Positions 1 through 8,060 of a stretch of 43,174 nucleotides of DNA are shown one piece after another. The DNA comes from Actinomycetota bacterium (GTDB taxonomy: Bacteria > Actinomycetota > Actinomycetes > Nanopelagicales > Nanopelagicaceae), in the NCBI GenBank assembly GCA_947463725.1, contig CANHRM010000007.1, positions 1 to 43,174 on the forward strand, read 5' to 3'. A program made the position numbers and the translations under genes. Below the pieces are notes generated by a model that was given only the letters and a program-made list of their open reading frames with translations, was not told where the DNA came from and made no database searches. Numbering within the stretch: the stretch's first letter is position 1; every line of letters begins with the position of its first letter.

Positions 1-45
1 ACCACCACTGCCACCACCAAGAATTACCAAGTCGAATTGAGCCAC
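1..45 (-). CDS. lpdA: Dihydrolipoyl dehydrogenase, N-terminal fragment cut by the window edge
   Basis: Only the first 15 residues are present. They read (V/M)AQFDLVILGGGSGG, the FAD-binding GxGxxG segment that opens flavoprotein disulfide reductases. The wording DLVILGGGSGG is typical of actinobacterial dihydrolipoyl dehydrogenase, the E3 subunit of the 2-oxoacid dehydrogenase complexes. The GTG at 45-43 is chosen because a GAAAGG ribosome-binding site sits 6 nt upstream; an in-frame TTG at 51 would abut that site. It lies 72 bp downstream of pepA on the same strand, matching the common actinobacterial pepA-lpdA order. Another FAD-dependent reductase cannot be excluded from so short a piece. 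Confidence 0.7.
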   Translation of the reverse strand, partial: MAQFDLVILGGGSGG

Positions 46-117
46 GATCAACCTTTCACCCGTAAGCGTTCTATAGCCCTATCTTGCCAGCCTTCGGGCG
101 ATCTAACTAACTGGTGG

Positions 118-1614
118 CTATTTTTCGCTAGTGATCTCGGCCAAACGGATCAATGAGCGAAAGGCAATTCCGGTGCCACCGATTGGGGTATATCCGTGAG
201 CCTTAGCCTCGTTATAGGCAGGGCCTGCAATATCTAAGTGAAGCCAAGGAAGTTCGGCGGGGATGAACTCCTTTAGAAAGAGGCCGGCGACCAACATGCC
301 GCCCCATCGGTCACCGATATTTGCCATGTCGGCCACAGTTGAATCAAGCGATGCGCGAAGTTCTTCAGGAAGTGGCATGGGCCAGAAAGCTTCGCCAGCC
401 TGATCTGCGGCAATTAAGAACTGTTCGCGGAATTCATCGTTATTTGTCATAACCGCACTTGTGCGAGTGCCAAGAGCGACAACTTGAGCACCGGTAAGAG
501 TAGCCACATCAATAATTCCATCTAGCTTCATTTTGGATTCTTGCGCTTTAACCAAAGCGTCAGCCATAACTAAACGACCTTCAGCATCGGGATTTAAAAC
601 TTCAATTGTTTTTCCGCCATACATGGTGTGAATATCACTTGGGCGGGTGGCGTTATCAGAAATCATATTCTCGGCCATAGCTGCCCATGCATCGATTGCA
701 ATTGGCAACTTAAGAGCTGCAATAGCCAAGATCGCTGCACTTACAGCCGCTGCTCCACTCATATCTGATTTCATTGCTTCCATACCTGCAGCTGGCTTTA
801 ATGCGTAACCGCCGGTGTCAAAAGTAATTCCCTTACCAACGAAGGCCAACTTTTTCTTGGCTTTAGGAGGGTTGTATGCAATGTGCAATAAACGTGGTGG
901 ATTAGCAGAGCCTTGGCCAACACCAGAGATGCCACCGTAACCACCATCACGCAATTGCTTCTCATTTAAAATTGTAACTTTTAAGTGTGCGGCTGAGCCA
1001 CCCAAATTTTTCACAGCGGCAGCAAATTGTTTAGTAAATGAATCTGGCGTTAAATGACTTGGGGGAGTATTAATTAAGTCGCGAACTAATTTTGTGTATT
1101 CACCAATAATCACAGCGCGCTTAACGGCTGATTTAGCTTCACTTGAATTCGCCATCTTGGTATGAACAGTTGCACCGGCCAAAGGAGCTTTACGTTCGGC
1201 TTTTGATGATCCGCGGAATTCGTCGAAAGCGTAAGCACCAAGGGCCATGCCCTCAGCAACAGCTGCAACTTGATCAATCGATGAAGTAGGCAGGGCGATG
1301 GCTGCGCTCTTTTCACCAGCTAGCGCGCGAGATGCCGCACCTGCTGCTCGACGCAAGACTTCGTGGGCATAATCCTTCTTAGCCTCACCCAAGCCAGTAA
1401 ATATCAACAATCGAGTAGTTGAACCTGGCAACTTAGTAATTTCATTCGCAGCGCCAGTAGCGCCTAGGTCTTTCAGAGCAGAAAGAAGTGATTTTTCGTC
1501 AAGTGAAACCGAACCAGATTCAATCTTTAAGGTATCTGCTTTAGCGCCCTTGGCTAAACCAACAATCAAAATATCATCAGAAACTAAAGCATCGGATAGT
1601 CGGATCGATTTCAT
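118..1614 (-). CDS. pepA: Leucyl aminopeptidase (M17 family)
   Basis: Predicted cytosolic metallo-aminopeptidase releasing N-terminal residues from peptides. The 498-residue length is normal for the family. The C-terminal catalytic domain is clear: a metal/substrate block around GKGITFDTGGYALKP, then KSDMSGAA, then the signature at about residues 339-346, then VATLTGAQVVALG. The signature reads NPDAEGRL where NTDAEGRL is usual, so a proline replaces the threonine while the Asp and Glu metal ligands and the Arg remain. The N-terminal third is the poorly conserved macro-like domain. The ATG at 1614 has an AGGAG site 5 nt upstream. It is divergent from gcvT and followed by lpdA on the same strand. 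Function is confident; physiological substrates are unknown. Confidence 0.95.
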   Translation of the reverse strand: MKSIRLSDALVSDDILIVGLAKGAKADTLKIESGSVSLDEKSLLSALKDLGATGAANEITKLPGSTTRLLIFTGLGEAKKDYAHEVLRRAAGAASRALAGEKSAAIALPTSSIDQVAAVAEGMALGAYAFDEFRGSSKAERKAPLAGATVHTKMANSSEAKSAVKRAVIIGEYTKLVRDLINTPPSHLTPDSFTKQFAAAVKNLGGSAAHLKVTILNEKQLRDGGYGGISGVGQGSANPPRLLHIAYNPPKAKKKLAFVGKGITFDTGGYALKPAAGMEAMKSDMSGAAAVSAAILAIAALKLPIAIDAWAAMAENMISDNATRPSDIHTMYGGKTIEVLNPDAEGRLVMADALVKAQESKMKLDGIIDVATLTGAQVVALGTRTSAVMTNNDEFREQFLIAADQAGEAFWPMPLPEELRASLDSTVADMANIGDRWGGMLVAGLFLKEFIPAELPWLHLDIAGPAYNEAKAHGYTPIGGTGIAFRSLIRLAEITSEK

Positions 1615-1706
1615 GGTTCTCCTAGAATTGTGGTTCGCTGGTTCTAAATATTTCGCTCACTTGAACTTGCCTGAGTCTAAAGCAGGAATACCAGAATATG
1701 TAGCGA

Positions 1707-1712
1707 TAGATT
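1707..1712 (+). promoter_or_regulatory. Leaderless-type -10 box for gcvT
   Basis: TAGATT lies 7 nt before the ATG at 1720, and no Shine-Dalgarno sequence is visible. The spacing places transcription start at or next to the A of the ATG. This supports the 1720 start over an in-frame TTG at 1711, which overlaps the box. Confidence 0.6.
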
Positions 1713-1719
1713 GTGCGCC

Positions 1720-2805
1720 ATGAAGCAATCTCCACTGCACGAGCGCCATTTAGCCCGTAACGCCAAGATGGCCGATTTTGGGGGATGGCTAATGCCAATC
1801 GAATATCCCGGAGCTGGCGTTTTGGCTGAGCATGCAGCGGTCCGTGAGCGGGTTGGACTCTTTGATGTTTCCCACCTAGGAAAAGCCTCGGTGATTGGTG
1901 AGGGCGCTCTTGATTTTTTGAATTCGATGTTGACGAATGACTTAACCAAGATTTCTGATGGCGCTGCCCAGTATTCAATGTTGTGTAACAGTGCTGGTGG
2001 CGTCATAGACGATCTAATCGTTTACCGAAATTCCGAAACAAATTTCTTTATTGTCCCAAATGCTTCGAATACCAGCGCCGTTGTTTCAGACCTGCAAGCG
2101 AACGCACCTACTGCAATTGCAGTTACGAATCTGCACAACGACTATGGCGTAATCGCTCTGCAAGGTCCACTTGCTGCAAAAGTTCTAGCACATTTTGGAT
2201 TACAGATCGAGATCGATTACATGGCATTTACTTATGTATCAATCGCCGGTTGTGATGTGATTGTTTGTCGCACTGGCTACACCGGTGAATACGGATTTGA
2301 AGTTTTGCCGAACTGGAACCAGGCGCTAACTGTTTGGGATGCAATAGTTGAGCAAGTCGAATCCAACAATGGTTTAGTTTGCGGACTTGGCGCAAGAGAC
2401 ACGTTACGAACTGAAATGGGCTATCCACTACATGGCCACGAACTTTCACTCGAGATCTCGCCAGTAATGGCAAGTGCGAGTTGGGCCGTTGGTTGGGACA
2501 AAGAGCAATTCCAAGGATCTGATGTTCTGCGTGCTCAGAAGCAAAATGGGGTTGCTCGGCGACTCGTTGCGCTGAAATCGCTAGATCGGGGAATACCTCG
2601 CCCAGATATGCAGGTTATGCATGATGGCAACGAAGTCGGTGTCGTAACTAGCGGAACATTTTCACCGAGTCTGAAAGCCGGAATTGCATTAGCTTTGGTG
2701 GATTCAGAATTTAGGATTGGGCAGCAACTCAGCCTTGACGTGCGAGGTAGAACCTCTAGCGTTGAGATTGTGAAGTTACCGTTTATGCCATCTCACGTTC
2801 GCTAA
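1720..2805 (+). CDS. gcvT: Aminomethyltransferase (glycine cleavage T protein)
   Basis: T protein of the glycine cleavage system: it transfers the aminomethyl carbon from lipoylated H protein to tetrahydrofolate. Family landmarks are all present: DFGGWLMPIEYPGAG near the N-terminus, RVGLFDVSHLGK, GGVIDDLIVYR, RTGYTGEYGFEV and LGARDTLRTEMGYPLHGHE, with the C-terminal barrel domain (VGVVTSGTFSP). At 361 residues it is full length, which argues against the shorter YgfZ-type folate proteins. An upstream TTG at 1711 is open, but the ATG at 1720 fits both the family N-terminus and the -10 spacing. The P and H protein genes are not nearby. An aldo/keto reductase follows after 14 bp, probably in the same transcript. 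Confidence 0.95.
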   Translation: MKQSPLHERHLARNAKMADFGGWLMPIEYPGAGVLAEHAAVRERVGLFDVSHLGKASVIGEGALDFLNSMLTNDLTKISDGAAQYSMLCNSAGGVIDDLIVYRNSETNFFIVPNASNTSAVVSDLQANAPTAIAVTNLHNDYGVIALQGPLAAKVLAHFGLQIEIDYMAFTYVSIAGCDVIVCRTGYTGEYGFEVLPNWNQALTVWDAIVEQVESNNGLVCGLGARDTLRTEMGYPLHGHELSLEISPVMASASWAVGWDKEQFQGSDVLRAQKQNGVARRLVALKSLDRGIPRPDMQVMHDGNEVGVVTSGTFSPSLKAGIALALVDSEFRIGQQLSLDVRGRTSSVEIVKLPFMPSHVR

Positions 2806-2819
2806 AAAGGAGAATCAAA

Positions 2820-3821
2820 ATGGAATATCGCCGCTTAGGTAATACTGGAATGTATATTTCCGAGATCGCATACGGAAACTGGATTACCCATGGCAACCAA
2901 GTTGAGGCTTCTGCAGCCAATGCCTGCGTAAAGGCGGCTTTTGATGCTGGAATTACAACCTTTGATACTGCTGATACTTATGCGGGCACCAAGGCTGAAA
3001 CTATTTTAGGTAAAGCGCTTAAAGGAATAAAGCGCGAATCGTACGAGCTATTCACCAAAGTTTATTTCCCAACTGGAACTGGTAAAAATGATCGCGGTCT
3101 ATCACGTAAGCACATTATGGAATCTTGTAATGCATCGTTGAAACGCTTGCAGACTGATCACATAGATCTTTATCAGGCACATCGCTTTGACTATGAAACC
3201 CCACTTGAGGAAACTCTTAGCGCTTTTGACGATTTGATTCGTCAAGGCAAAGTCAATTACATCGGTGTTTCAAACTGGAAGCACACTGAGATTCAAGATG
3301 CCTTAAAGATTCAAGATGACAAGGGTTATAACCGAATCGTTTCTAATCAACCTTCTTACTCTGCTATCTATCGAGTTATTGAAGCCAAGGTAGTGCCACT
3401 TTGCGAACGTGAAGGAATTAGCCAAATTGTTTACTCTCCGCTGGCTCAAGGCGTGCTTACCGGTAAATATCAACCTGGCAAGAAGATTCCAACAGATTCA
3501 CGCGGCGCAAACAAGAACAATAACGGCGAGTGGATGCAAGGCATGATGAACGATGAATTCTTAGGCCATGTGGCCAAGTTACAACCGATTGCTGATGCCC
3601 ACGGAATTACCATGTCTCAACTAGCTTTAGCTTGGATTCTTAATAATCCAAATATTGCCTGCGCGATTATGGGTGCGACTAAACCAAAGCAGGTTACTGA
3701 AAATGCTAAGGGCAGCGGGATAAAACTTGAGCCATCTGTGATCAAAGAAATAAATGCGGCCCTTAAGCCGATTATTCAAACTGATCCAAACTTGATGGGC
3801 AGTCCTAAACCTCGCGCGTAA
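2820..3821 (+). CDS. Aldo/keto reductase (AKR6/YghZ-like)
   Basis: NADPH-dependent carbonyl reductase of the (beta/alpha)8 AKR superfamily, related to the voltage-gated K+ channel beta-subunit/YghZ group. The catalytic tetrad is visible: D49 and Y54 (FDTADTY), K80 (LFTKVYF) and H121 (YQAHRFD). GVSNW near residue 150 and the NADP-binding C-terminal segment GATKPKQVTENAKG are typical. Length (333) is normal. The start is fixed by an AAGGAG site about 7 nt upstream. It sits 14 bp behind gcvT and ends exactly where the convergent DUF3043 gene's stop codon begins. The substrate cannot be told from sequence; detoxification of methylglyoxal-like aldehydes is one family role. Confidence 0.9.
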   Translation: MEYRRLGNTGMYISEIAYGNWITHGNQVEASAANACVKAAFDAGITTFDTADTYAGTKAETILGKALKGIKRESYELFTKVYFPTGTGKNDRGLSRKHIMESCNASLKRLQTDHIDLYQAHRFDYETPLEETLSAFDDLIRQGKVNYIGVSNWKHTEIQDALKIQDDKGYNRIVSNQPSYSAIYRVIEAKVVPLCEREGISQIVYSPLAQGVLTGKYQPGKKIPTDSRGANKNNNGEWMQGMMNDEFLGHVAKLQPIADAHGITMSQLALAWILNNPNIACAIMGATKPKQVTENAKGSGIKLEPSVIKEINAALKPIIQTDPNLMGSPKPRA

Positions 3822-4349
3822 TTACTTTTTCTTTTGGAATTGAGCAGATGGCTTAGGTGCGCGTAAACGTCGCATCTGAGTTGATCTGAGCCAGCCGTAC
3901 ATTGCGAGACCTTTGAGATTGGCATCTGGAAATTTCACAACAATTTTCTTCTTTAATCTACGCGTAAAGATGAAACCATCGATTACTGCGTAAAGGATTA
4001 CTGCGTACAACAATATATAAGAGGCGTAAAGTAAAACCGGAATCTGTGGGAAAGTTAAAAGTAGAACGACGAAAATTACTGGCATGAAGAATTCGCCAAT
4101 AGATCTGCGAGCATCTACTTCATCGCGAACAAAACGGCGGACTGGACCACGATCACGAAGTGGCAGTGCATTTTCATCGCCACGCATATATGCCTCGCGA
4201 GCAGCGACTCGGCGGTCACGGGCTACAGCCTTTTCGCGCTTCTTAGCTTCTTTGCCAATTACCGGGGCGAGGGTCGAAACCTTTCGCTTAGATTCAGCAT
4301 CTTTGCGAGATGGCGTTGGCCGACCTTTTTTTGCAGCGTCTTCAGTCAT
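3822..4349 (-). CDS. DUF3043 family membrane protein
   Basis: Small actinobacterial membrane protein of the DUF3043 family, whose function is not established. The first ~85 residues are very basic and charged (KKGRPTPSRKDAESKRK, then KREKAVARDRRVAAREAYMRGDENALPLRDRGPVRRFVRDEVDARRS written as separate blocks of the same stretch). A two-helix membrane hairpin follows at about residues 88-128 (FFMPVIFVVLLLTF and LLYASYILLYAVILYAVIDGF), then a basic cytoplasmic tail. The DARRSIGEFF-type motif just before the first helix is the conserved part of the family. It lies downstream of nadA on the same strand but carries its own -10 box overlapping the nadA stop codon. Confidence 0.85.
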   Translation of the reverse strand: MTEDAAKKGRPTPSRKDAESKRKVSTLAPVIGKEAKKREKAVARDRRVAAREAYMRGDENALPLRDRGPVRRFVRDEVDARRSIGEFFMPVIFVVLLLTFPQIPVLLYASYILLYAVILYAVIDGFIFTRRLKKKIVVKFPDANLKGLAMYGWLRSTQMRRLRAPKPSAQFQKKK

Positions 4350-4355
4350 GGCGAA

Positions 4356-4361
4356 ACTATA
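4356..4361 (-). promoter_or_regulatory. Leaderless-type -10 box for the DUF3043 gene
   Basis: On the minus strand TATAGT is followed by exactly 6 nt and the ATG at 4349. The box overlaps the TAG stop codon of nadA (4359-4357), so the promoter is embedded in the end of the upstream gene. Confidence 0.6.
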
Positions 4362-5496
4362 GAGCCAGCATGCGCTCTAGGGCGAGTTTGGAGTACTTTC
4401 GAACTTCCTCAGGAACGGTGATTTGATTAACAACTTGGCCAGCTACGAGAGATTCCATTGCCCAAACTAGATGAGGAAGATCAATGCGGTTCATGGTCGA
4501 GCAGTAACAGACAGTTTTATCTAGGAACATAATTTCCTTATCGGGCATGGTTCGCGATAAGCGTTGCACGAGGTTTAGTTCAGTACCTATTGCCCACTTA
4601 GAGCCGGATGGGGAATTAGTCACAGTCTGAATAATCTTTTCGGTCGAACCGACTACATCGGCAATCGAAACTACTTCATGTTGGCATTCCGGATGTACAA
4701 GCACCTTGACGTCAGGGACTCGCTTTCGCACATCAGCTACGTTTTGTGCCGAGAAGCGACCATGAACTGAACAATGTCCTCGCCACAAAATAACTTTTGC
4801 CCCGCGTAGTTCAGCCTCAGTCAAACCACCCATTGGTTTCCATGGATTCCAAATAACGCAATCATTTAATGAGAGTCCCATTGAAATAACTGCAGTATTT
4901 CTGCCTAGGTGTTGATCAGGCAAGAAAAGTATCTTTTGACCCTGGGTAAACGCCCACTCCATCGCGCTCTTAGCATTTGAGGAAGTACAAATAGTCCCGC
5001 CATTTTTGCCAGTAAAACTTTTGATGGCAGCAGATGAATTCATGTAGGTAACAGGGATAGTTCTATCTGCAATACCTAGTTCAGTTAATTGTTTCCAACA
5101 ATCATCAACTTGATTAGCACTTGCCATATCGGCCATCGAACAACCAGCAGCAAGATCAGGCAGAATCACTTTCTGGTTATCGGTGGTTAACACATCTGCA
5201 CTTTCGGCCATGAAGTGAACACCGCAAAAAATTACATATTCGGCTTCTGGATTCTCAGCAGCTGCTTGCGCCAATTTAAATGAGTCGCCAGTTATGTCAG
5301 CGAATTCAATGACTTCGTCGCGCTGATAGTGGTGGCCAAGAATCATTACTTTAGAGCCAAGAGTCGCGCGCGCTGCCAGCGCCCGTTCAACTAAACCTGG
5401 GTCACTAGCTGCGGGTAATTCACCGGCACATGAGACTCCGCGTTCGCTGGTTAGATCGCGTTCGCGCCCCATCAAAAGAAGTTCGGTCAATGCCAT
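4357..5496 (-). CDS. nadA: Quinolinate synthase A
   Basis: [4Fe-4S] enzyme condensing iminoaspartate with dihydroxyacetone phosphate to give quinolinate in de novo NAD synthesis. Motifs in order: MILGHHYQRDEV near the start, DSFKLAQAAA, the first cysteine in FCGVHFMAESADVL, LPDLAAGCSMADMA, a cysteine in GTICTSSNAK, HPECQHEV, and the last ligand region VCYCSTMNRID. These fit the three cluster cysteines of the family. The start used is the ATG at 5496 (MALTELLLMGR), with GAGAGA 8 nt upstream, giving 379 residues. The frame stays open to 5559, and an AGGAGG at 5526-5521 lies 6 nt before an in-frame ATT codon (5514), so a longer form is possible. nadB and nadC are not nearby. Confidence 0.93.
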   Translation of the reverse strand: MALTELLLMGRERDLTSERGVSCAGELPAASDPGLVERALAARATLGSKVMILGHHYQRDEVIEFADITGDSFKLAQAAAENPEAEYVIFCGVHFMAESADVLTTDNQKVILPDLAAGCSMADMASANQVDDCWKQLTELGIADRTIPVTYMNSSAAIKSFTGKNGGTICTSSNAKSAMEWAFTQGQKILFLPDQHLGRNTAVISMGLSLNDCVIWNPWKPMGGLTEAELRGAKVILWRGHCSVHGRFSAQNVADVRKRVPDVKVLVHPECQHEVVSIADVVGSTEKIIQTVTNSPSGSKWAIGTELNLVQRLSRTMPDKEIMFLDKTVCYCSTMNRIDLPHLVWAMESLVAGQVVNQITVPEEVRKYSKLALERMLAL

Positions 5497-5602
5497 AGCT
5501 ACATTCTCTCGAATTTTCGCCCTCCTGTCGCATTTGGCGTGCATGATTGGCGCCGTCATGGCTACTATTAAGCCCTGTTCGTAGAACTTTTAGGGGAGAG
5601 CA

Positions 5603-5956
5603 ATGACTACCGAAGCCGTAGATATCAAAACAACCAGTATCACTTTGTCCGATGTGGCTGCCAGCAAAGTTGCAGCGCTATTGGCTCAAGAAGGTCGCGA
5701 TGATCTATGTCTACGAGTAGCTGTTCAACCTGGTGGCTGCTCTGGCCTGAAGTATCAGCTCTATTTCGATGATCGCAATCAAGATGGCGATATCGTGCGT
5801 GAGTTCGGCACAGTTAAAGTTGTAATCGACAAGATGAGCGATCCATATCTAATGGGTGCGACTATCGATTTTGTAGACACTATTGAGAAGCAAGGCTTCA
5901 CGATTGATAATCCGAACGCGCAGGGTTCATGCGCTTGCGGCGATTCATTTAACTAA
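5603..5956 (+). CDS. erpA: Iron-sulfur cluster insertion protein (A-type carrier)
   Basis: A-type Fe-S carrier that delivers clusters to apoproteins in the cytoplasm. All three ligand cysteines are present: C46 in QPGGCSGLKY and the C-terminal pair C110/C112 in GSCACGDSF. Length (117) is standard. The start is fixed by a GGGGAG site 6-8 nt upstream. It is divergent from nadA, itself an Fe-S enzyme, and 20 bp ahead of the adenosine kinase gene; the M. tuberculosis erpA/adoK neighbourhood is similar. ErpA versus IscA/SufA naming rests on convention for actinobacteria. Confidence 0.93.
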   Translation: MTTEAVDIKTTSITLSDVAASKVAALLAQEGRDDLCLRVAVQPGGCSGLKYQLYFDDRNQDGDIVREFGTVKVVIDKMSDPYLMGATIDFVDTIEKQGFTIDNPNAQGSCACGDSFN

Positions 5957-5976
5957 AACCAAACGATCTTATCTCG

Positions 5977-6951
5977 ATGAAAATTGGTATTGCGGGCTCT
6001 GTTGGCCTGGACCATTTAATGACCTTTCCGGGAAAGTTCACCGATTCATTGGTTGCGGGTTCCCTCGAGAAAGTTTCCCTATCTTTCTTAGTCGATGACC
6101 TCCAAGTACGACGAGGTGGCTGTGCTGCCAACATTGTTTATGGCATGGGAGTTCTTGGTTTAAATCCCGTGTTGATAGCAGCAGTTGGAAAAGATTGGGC
6201 AGATTACGATGCCTGGTTGATTCGCCATGGTGTTGATACTTCGCACGTTCTAATTTCGACAACTCAGTTCACTGCGCACTTCATGGTTACAACTGATACT
6301 GAGCTAAATCAGATTGCATCATTCTTCCCGGGCGCCATGTCTGAAGCTCGAAATATTGAGCTGGGTCCAATCATGGATAAGACCGGGCGTTTCGACATCG
6401 TTGTTATTTCACCTGATGATCCAGAAGCAATGTTGCGACACTCTGAAGTATGTCGATCTCAAGGAATTGCCTTTGCTGCAGATCCTTCGCAGCAATTAGC
6501 TCGCATGAGTGGCGACGAAATTCGTCAGCTAATAACTGGAGCTAAGTACCTATTTTTGAATGAATATGAATTGGCACTTGCGATGCAGAAAACCGGTTGG
6601 ACTGATGCTGAAATTCTTGAACTAGTTGAGTATCGAGTTGTAACCCTTGGCTCAAAGGGTGCAAAGGTTGAATCTAAAAGTGGTGAATTTGTTCAAGTTG
6701 GCGTGCCAAAAGAGAAAGCAAAAATTGATCCAACTGGGGTCGGTGATTCTTTTAGATCCGGTTTTATTGCCGGATTAGCCTGGGGGCTTAGTCACGAACG
6801 TTGCGCTCAACTTGGTTCGATGATTGCAACTTATGTCATTGAAACAACTGGAACTCAGGAGTATCGCTTTACCGCCGCCGAGTTTGTGGCGCGTTTTGCC
6901 GATGCTTATGGCGCTGACGCAGCTAGCGAGATTTCTGCACAACTGAAGTAA
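5977..6951 (+). CDS. adoK: PfkB-family sugar kinase, probable adenosine kinase
   Basis: Ribokinase-fold kinase. The N-terminal glycine region (RRGGCAANIVYGMGVLG) and the catalytic ATP/anion-hole motif DPTGVGDSFRSGF with the catalytic base D257 are clear. Length (324) fits. The closest named relative by motif and context is mycobacterial adenosine kinase (Rv2202c), which lies near erpA and ctaC as here. That supports adenosine phosphorylation to AMP, purine salvage, as the likely role; a sugar substrate remains possible. No good ribosome-binding site is visible, and the 20 bp gap suggests co-transcription with erpA. The 3' end overlaps the convergent gene by 29 bp. Confidence 0.85.
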   Translation: MKIGIAGSVGLDHLMTFPGKFTDSLVAGSLEKVSLSFLVDDLQVRRGGCAANIVYGMGVLGLNPVLIAAVGKDWADYDAWLIRHGVDTSHVLISTTQFTAHFMVTTDTELNQIASFFPGAMSEARNIELGPIMDKTGRFDIVVISPDDPEAMLRHSEVCRSQGIAFAADPSQQLARMSGDEIRQLITGAKYLFLNEYELALAMQKTGWTDAEILELVEYRVVTLGSKGAKVESKSGEFVQVGVPKEKAKIDPTGVGDSFRSGFIAGLAWGLSHERCAQLGSMIATYVIETTGTQEYRFTAAEFVARFADAYGADAASEISAQLK

Positions 6952-8002
6952 TCGCTGCGATCAGTTCTCGCACTTCAATCTCTGTAACACCGTGATGCAA
7001 AGTAATTCGTAGGTTTCCTTCACTCTTCATTCCAAGCGCAGCAAGCACATGGCTGGGTTGCATTTGCGCCGCCGTGCAAGCAGAGCCAGAATCTAGAACA
7101 AATTTAATTTCGTTTAGTTGTCTGACTAGATCCTCGCCCACACAACCTTCGGCTACCAGTGCAATAGTTTGACCAACTGAATCTGAAGAAATACCAGCAA
7201 AAGTAATATCTAGATTTACATCTGAAAGTTCTTGTCTGATCAGCTGATTCAATTCTGCAATGCGCTTTCCTTCGGACGCTTCTTCCTTTAACCATTCCTC
7301 AAGTGCAACAGCGCTAGCCAATAAAAGTGGAAGGGACGATGATTCTGGTGTTCTGCGAATGCCTAAATTCGGAAGCGGATTTTTCCAAGCAATCGAATTA
7401 CGTATCGCCAAAATTCCAATACCAGCTGGACCTTGCCAACTTGTGGCATCAAAAATTGCACTATCCCAGCGGTTTGGCAACGGTATATTTGGCGCAGCTG
7501 AGTAATCGAGAGCAATATATGTGGGGTTAATTGCAGCAATTACTGATTCGACATCTTGAGTGATGCCAGTTTCGATATTTGCCCCTTGCAAGGCCAACAC
7601 ACTTTGTTCACCGATTTGATCTAGATCACTAATCATGCCGTTAGATGCAACACTTAGGATCTGCGTTTTTCCACCGGAATTCTCATGTGCTACACCGACA
7701 GCAAAGACGCTTCTGCGATCAACCGAAGAATGTGCCAATACGAGATCGGTTTTTAGTAACCCCGAAATTGCTAAATGTTGACCAAGACGAGGTTCGCCGA
7801 TTACTTCTATTTCGCTGGGGGAGAGCGATAAATTCTGAGCAATTGATTCGATTGCTTCATTTCTAAGGATTGCGGTTCTGGCTGAGTCATCACCAATTTT
7901 CGAAGGGTCTGCCCAGCCTTGGCCAAAAGCCTCAATTAAAAGGGCTCTTGCGGCAGGATGAAGAGGCGACTGACTAGTGAAATTTCCTGTGACCCGAACC
8001 AC
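6923..8002 (-). CDS. Cysteine desulfurase-like protein lacking the PLP lysine
   Basis: Fold-type I aminotransferase-class-V protein resembling IscS/NifS. The C-terminal third keeps the persulfide cysteine, C309 in SGSACTAAQMQPSHVLAALG, followed by LRITLHHGVTEIEV. The PLP site is degraded. Where the family has a HK-x-x-GPKGIG loop carrying the Schiff-base lysine, this protein has ATSWQGPAGIGIL (about 186-198) with no lysine. The TSGATESNN phosphate loop reads IGEPRLGQH (about 68-76). D166 (ALDYSAAP) may keep the pyridine-nitrogen Asp. The GTG start at 8002 is supported by a -10 box 7 nt upstream. It is divergent from ctaC. It is either a non-catalytic paralogue or a sulfur-handling protein with changed chemistry. 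Confidence 0.75.
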   Translation of the reverse strand: MVRVTGNFTSQSPLHPAARALLIEAFGQGWADPSKIGDDSARTAILRNEAIESIAQNLSLSPSEIEVIGEPRLGQHLAISGLLKTDLVLAHSSVDRRSVFAVGVAHENSGGKTQILSVASNGMISDLDQIGEQSVLALQGANIETGITQDVESVIAAINPTYIALDYSAAPNIPLPNRWDSAIFDATSWQGPAGIGILAIRNSIAWKNPLPNLGIRRTPESSSLPLLLASAVALEEWLKEEASEGKRIAELNQLIRQELSDVNLDITFAGISSDSVGQTIALVAEGCVGEDLVRQLNEIKFVLDSGSACTAAQMQPSHVLAALGMKSEGNLRITLHHGVTEIEVRELIAAITSVVQKSR

Positions 8003-8009
8003 GCAATGA

Positions 8010-8015
8010 AGGCTA
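8010..8015 (-). promoter_or_regulatory. Leaderless-type -10 box for the cysteine desulfurase-like gene
   Basis: TAGCCT on the minus strand is followed by 7 nt and the GTG at 8002. It faces the ctaC promoter, making a compact divergent pair within 60 bp. Confidence 0.5.
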
Positions 8016-8048
8016 CTCCTGACCGAAGCGAACGTCTAAATGGACGAC

Positions 8049-8054
8049 TATCCT
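8049..8054 (+). promoter_or_regulatory. Leaderless-type -10 box for ctaC
   Basis: TATCCT is followed by 6 nt and the ATG at 8061. It falls inside the 7-codon extension that an upstream ATG at 8040 would add, so it favours the 8061 start. Confidence 0.55.
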
Positions 8055-8060
8055 TACGCT

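Noticed and set aside
1622..2006. Open frames antisense to gcvT
   Set aside because: They are shadows of a clear T-protein gene and have no independent start signals.
5497..5559. NadA start at the ATG at 5559
   Set aside because: The extra 21 residues are not typical of NadA and no ribosome-binding site precedes that ATG; kept only as an alternative.
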